64,000 nucleotides of DNA from Seonamhaeicola maritimus. Lineage in GTDB: Bacteria > Bacteroidota > Bacteroidia > Flavobacteriales > Flavobacteriaceae. Positions within the stretch are counted from its first letter, which is position 1; each line of letters opens with the position of its first letter. A program made the translations under genes and the position numbers. Shown piece after piece: positions 62,741 to 64,000 of the stretch. Where the stretch lies: positions 1,196,957 to 1,260,956 of the forward strand of contig NZ_VRKQ01000008.1 of NCBI RefSeq assembly GCF_008056315.1, written 5' to 3'. The notes beneath the pieces are model-generated. The model saw only the letters and a list, made by a program, of their open reading frames with translations, made no database searches and was not told the DNA's origin.

Positions 62741-64000
62741 ATGATTTGGATATTAATACTTGTATTTATTATTTGCTTAATATTTAGATTTCCTATTGCG
62801 TTTTCATTAGGCTTATCATGTTTAATGTATTTACTTTTTGCAGGTATTCCTTTGATTGTAGTACCAATGAAAATGTATTCCGGTATTGATGTGTTTGTAT
62901 TATTAAGTGTTCCCGGATTCATTTTAGCAGGAAACCTTATGAATCAAGGTGGTTTAACTGCCAAAATCATAGCATTCTGTAATCATTTAACAGGTCATAT
63001 TCGTGGTGGTTTAGCATTAGCAAACATAGGGGCTTCTATGTTATTTGCTGGTATTTCAGGTACTGCTATTTCAGATACAGCCAGTATTGGTTCAGTAATG
63101 ATTCCAGCTATGAAAAAAGAAGGGTATGATGCTGAGTTTTCTTGTGCAATAACAGCATCTTCATCTACAGTCGGACCTATTATTCCTCCTAGTGTACCTA
63201 TGATTATTGCTGCAACCTTAAGTGGTTTATCTGTTGGTAGACTATTTCTTGCAGGGGCAATCCCTGGCTTTTTGTTAGGTTTTGGGCTTATGGGTGTCAC
63301 TTATTTTATCGCTAAAAAGAAAAAGTATCCGAAGCATCCAAAAAGCAGTTTCAGAAAAATTCTATTTGCATTTAAAGATACTTTTTGGTCACTATTGATG
63401 ACTTTTATAATTCTTTTCGGGATAATTGGTGGGGTTTTTACACCCACCGAAGCATCTATCATAGCCGTAGTTTATGCATTGATTATTGGTGCTTTTATTT
63501 ACAAAAAACTTAATTTTAAGAATGTTCAAGTTATTGTGTTAGATTCCATGAAAACTTCGGCATCACTTATGGTGCTTATCGGGTTCGCCAACCTTTTTGG
63601 ATGGATTCTAATTACAGAGCAACTACCGCAATTGGTGTCTGCAGAGATTCTTGATTTTTCCAATAATAAATATGTTGTATTACTTTTAATTAACATTTTA
63701 CTGATTTTCGTAGGAACTTTTATGGAAACTATTGCAGCCTTGTTAATTTTATTTCCAATTTTATTAAAAGTGGCTATGGCAGTTGATGTAGATCCTATTC
63801 ATTTTGCAGTAATTGCTTTATTAAACTTAATGATTGGATTAACCACACCGCCTTTAGGGGTTTGTCTTTTCGTTTCGTCCAGTATTGGGAAAGTGTCTAT
63901 TGGTAAAGTAAGTAAAGCTGGTTTACCATTTTTAATTACCAGCTTAGTTGTACTTACAATTGTTACTTTAGTTCCAGAGATTTCATTATATCTTCCTAAA
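62741..64000 (+). CDS. TRAP transporter large permease (DctM type), cut by window end
   Basis: The frame is open to the last base (420 codons, no stop), so only the first part of the gene is present; full-length DctM is usually about 425-435 residues, so little is missing. It has many hydrophobic helices and the family motifs FAGISGTAISDTASIGSVMIP near residue 100, SSSTVGPIIPPS near residue 140, and GVFTPTEAS near residue 226. It forms the channel of the TRAP transporter with DctQ. It is the third gene of the operon that begins with DctP and is divergent from the FAH-family gene. Confidence 0.93.
   Translation, partial: MIWILILVFIICLIFRFPIAFSLGLSCLMYLLFAGIPLIVVPMKMYSGIDVFVLLSVPGFILAGNLMNQGGLTAKIIAFCNHLTGHIRGGLALANIGASMLFAGISGTAISDTASIGSVMIPAMKKEGYDAEFSCAITASSSTVGPIIPPSVPMIIAATLSGLSVGRLFLAGAIPGFLLGFGLMGVTYFIAKKKKYPKHPKSSFRKILFAFKDTFWSLLMTFIILFGIIGGVFTPTEASIIAVVYALIIGAFIYKKLNFKNVQVIVLDSMKTSASLMVLIGFANLFGWILITEQLPQLVSAEILDFSNNKYVVLLLINILLIFVGTFMETIAALLILFPILLKVAMAVDVDPIHFAVIALLNLMIGLTTPPLGVCLFVSSSIGKVSIGKVSKAGLPFLITSLVVLTIVTLVPEISLYLPK

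Noticed and set aside
1-64000. CRISPR arrays, rRNA genes, insertion sequences or prophage.
   Set aside because: No regular spaced repeats, ribosomal RNA stretches, transposase or phage genes were recognised on either strand.

Overview
The window is AT-rich DNA (roughly one third G+C by eye) from a marine-type member of the Bacteroidota, most likely family Flavobacteriaceae. The evidence is the promoter style (TAnnTTTG -10 boxes), many short-lipobox lipoproteins, a hybrid two-component regulator with Reg_prop repeats, a type IX secretion C-terminal domain, and a large block of glycoside hydrolases and sulfatases. I cannot name the species. No CRISPR array, prophage, integrase or insertion sequence was seen.

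Layout. (1) 0-5.2 kb: 3' end of an RND efflux pump, an ion channel, a lipoprotein and two small genes. (2) 5.2-7.7 kb: leftward outer-membrane genes behind a broken HtrA-like protease; a second PDZ fragment faces the other way. (3) 7.7-15.5 kb: envelope and hypothetical genes around a LytS/LytTR two-component pair. Four promoters here share one layout: two 11-bp direct repeats 21 bp apart, then exactly 34 bp to a TAnnTTTG box. This looks like a local LytTR regulon and is the strongest unexplained pattern I found. (4) tRNA-Leu at 15.6 kb. (5) 15.9-57.5 kb: a polysaccharide degradation region with a beta-helix T9SS protein, three GH29, two GH2, GH3, GH16, GH43, GH105, four S1 sulfatases, an esterase and a hybrid two-component sensor. 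No SusC/SusD pair lies inside it. (6) tRNA-Lys at 57.7 kb, then housekeeping genes (shikimate kinase, phosphoribosyltransferase, S4 protein, FKBP lipoprotein), a fumarylacetoacetate hydrolase family gene and a TRAP transporter cut by the window end.

Inside region 5 is a nine-gene leftward operon (about 30.0 to 19.5 kb): RhaT-like permease, two solute-binding-protein-like proteins without signal peptides, two CaiB/BaiF CoA-transferases, a Gfo/Idh/MocA oxidoreductase, a MaoC-type dehydratase and two GH29 lipoproteins. Divergent from it are an IclR regulator and a rightward set: cytoplasmic GH2-like protein, crotonase, and a lactaldehyde-dehydrogenase-like ALDH. The two sides share a candidate operator (paired 14-bp units 19 bp apart). 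My reading is that secreted hydrolases and sulfatases release deoxy sugars (fucose, rhamnose or L-galactose type) from a sulfated algal glycan, RhaT imports them, and an unusual cytoplasmic route with CoA chemistry processes the sugar or an attached group. The substrate and that route are inference.
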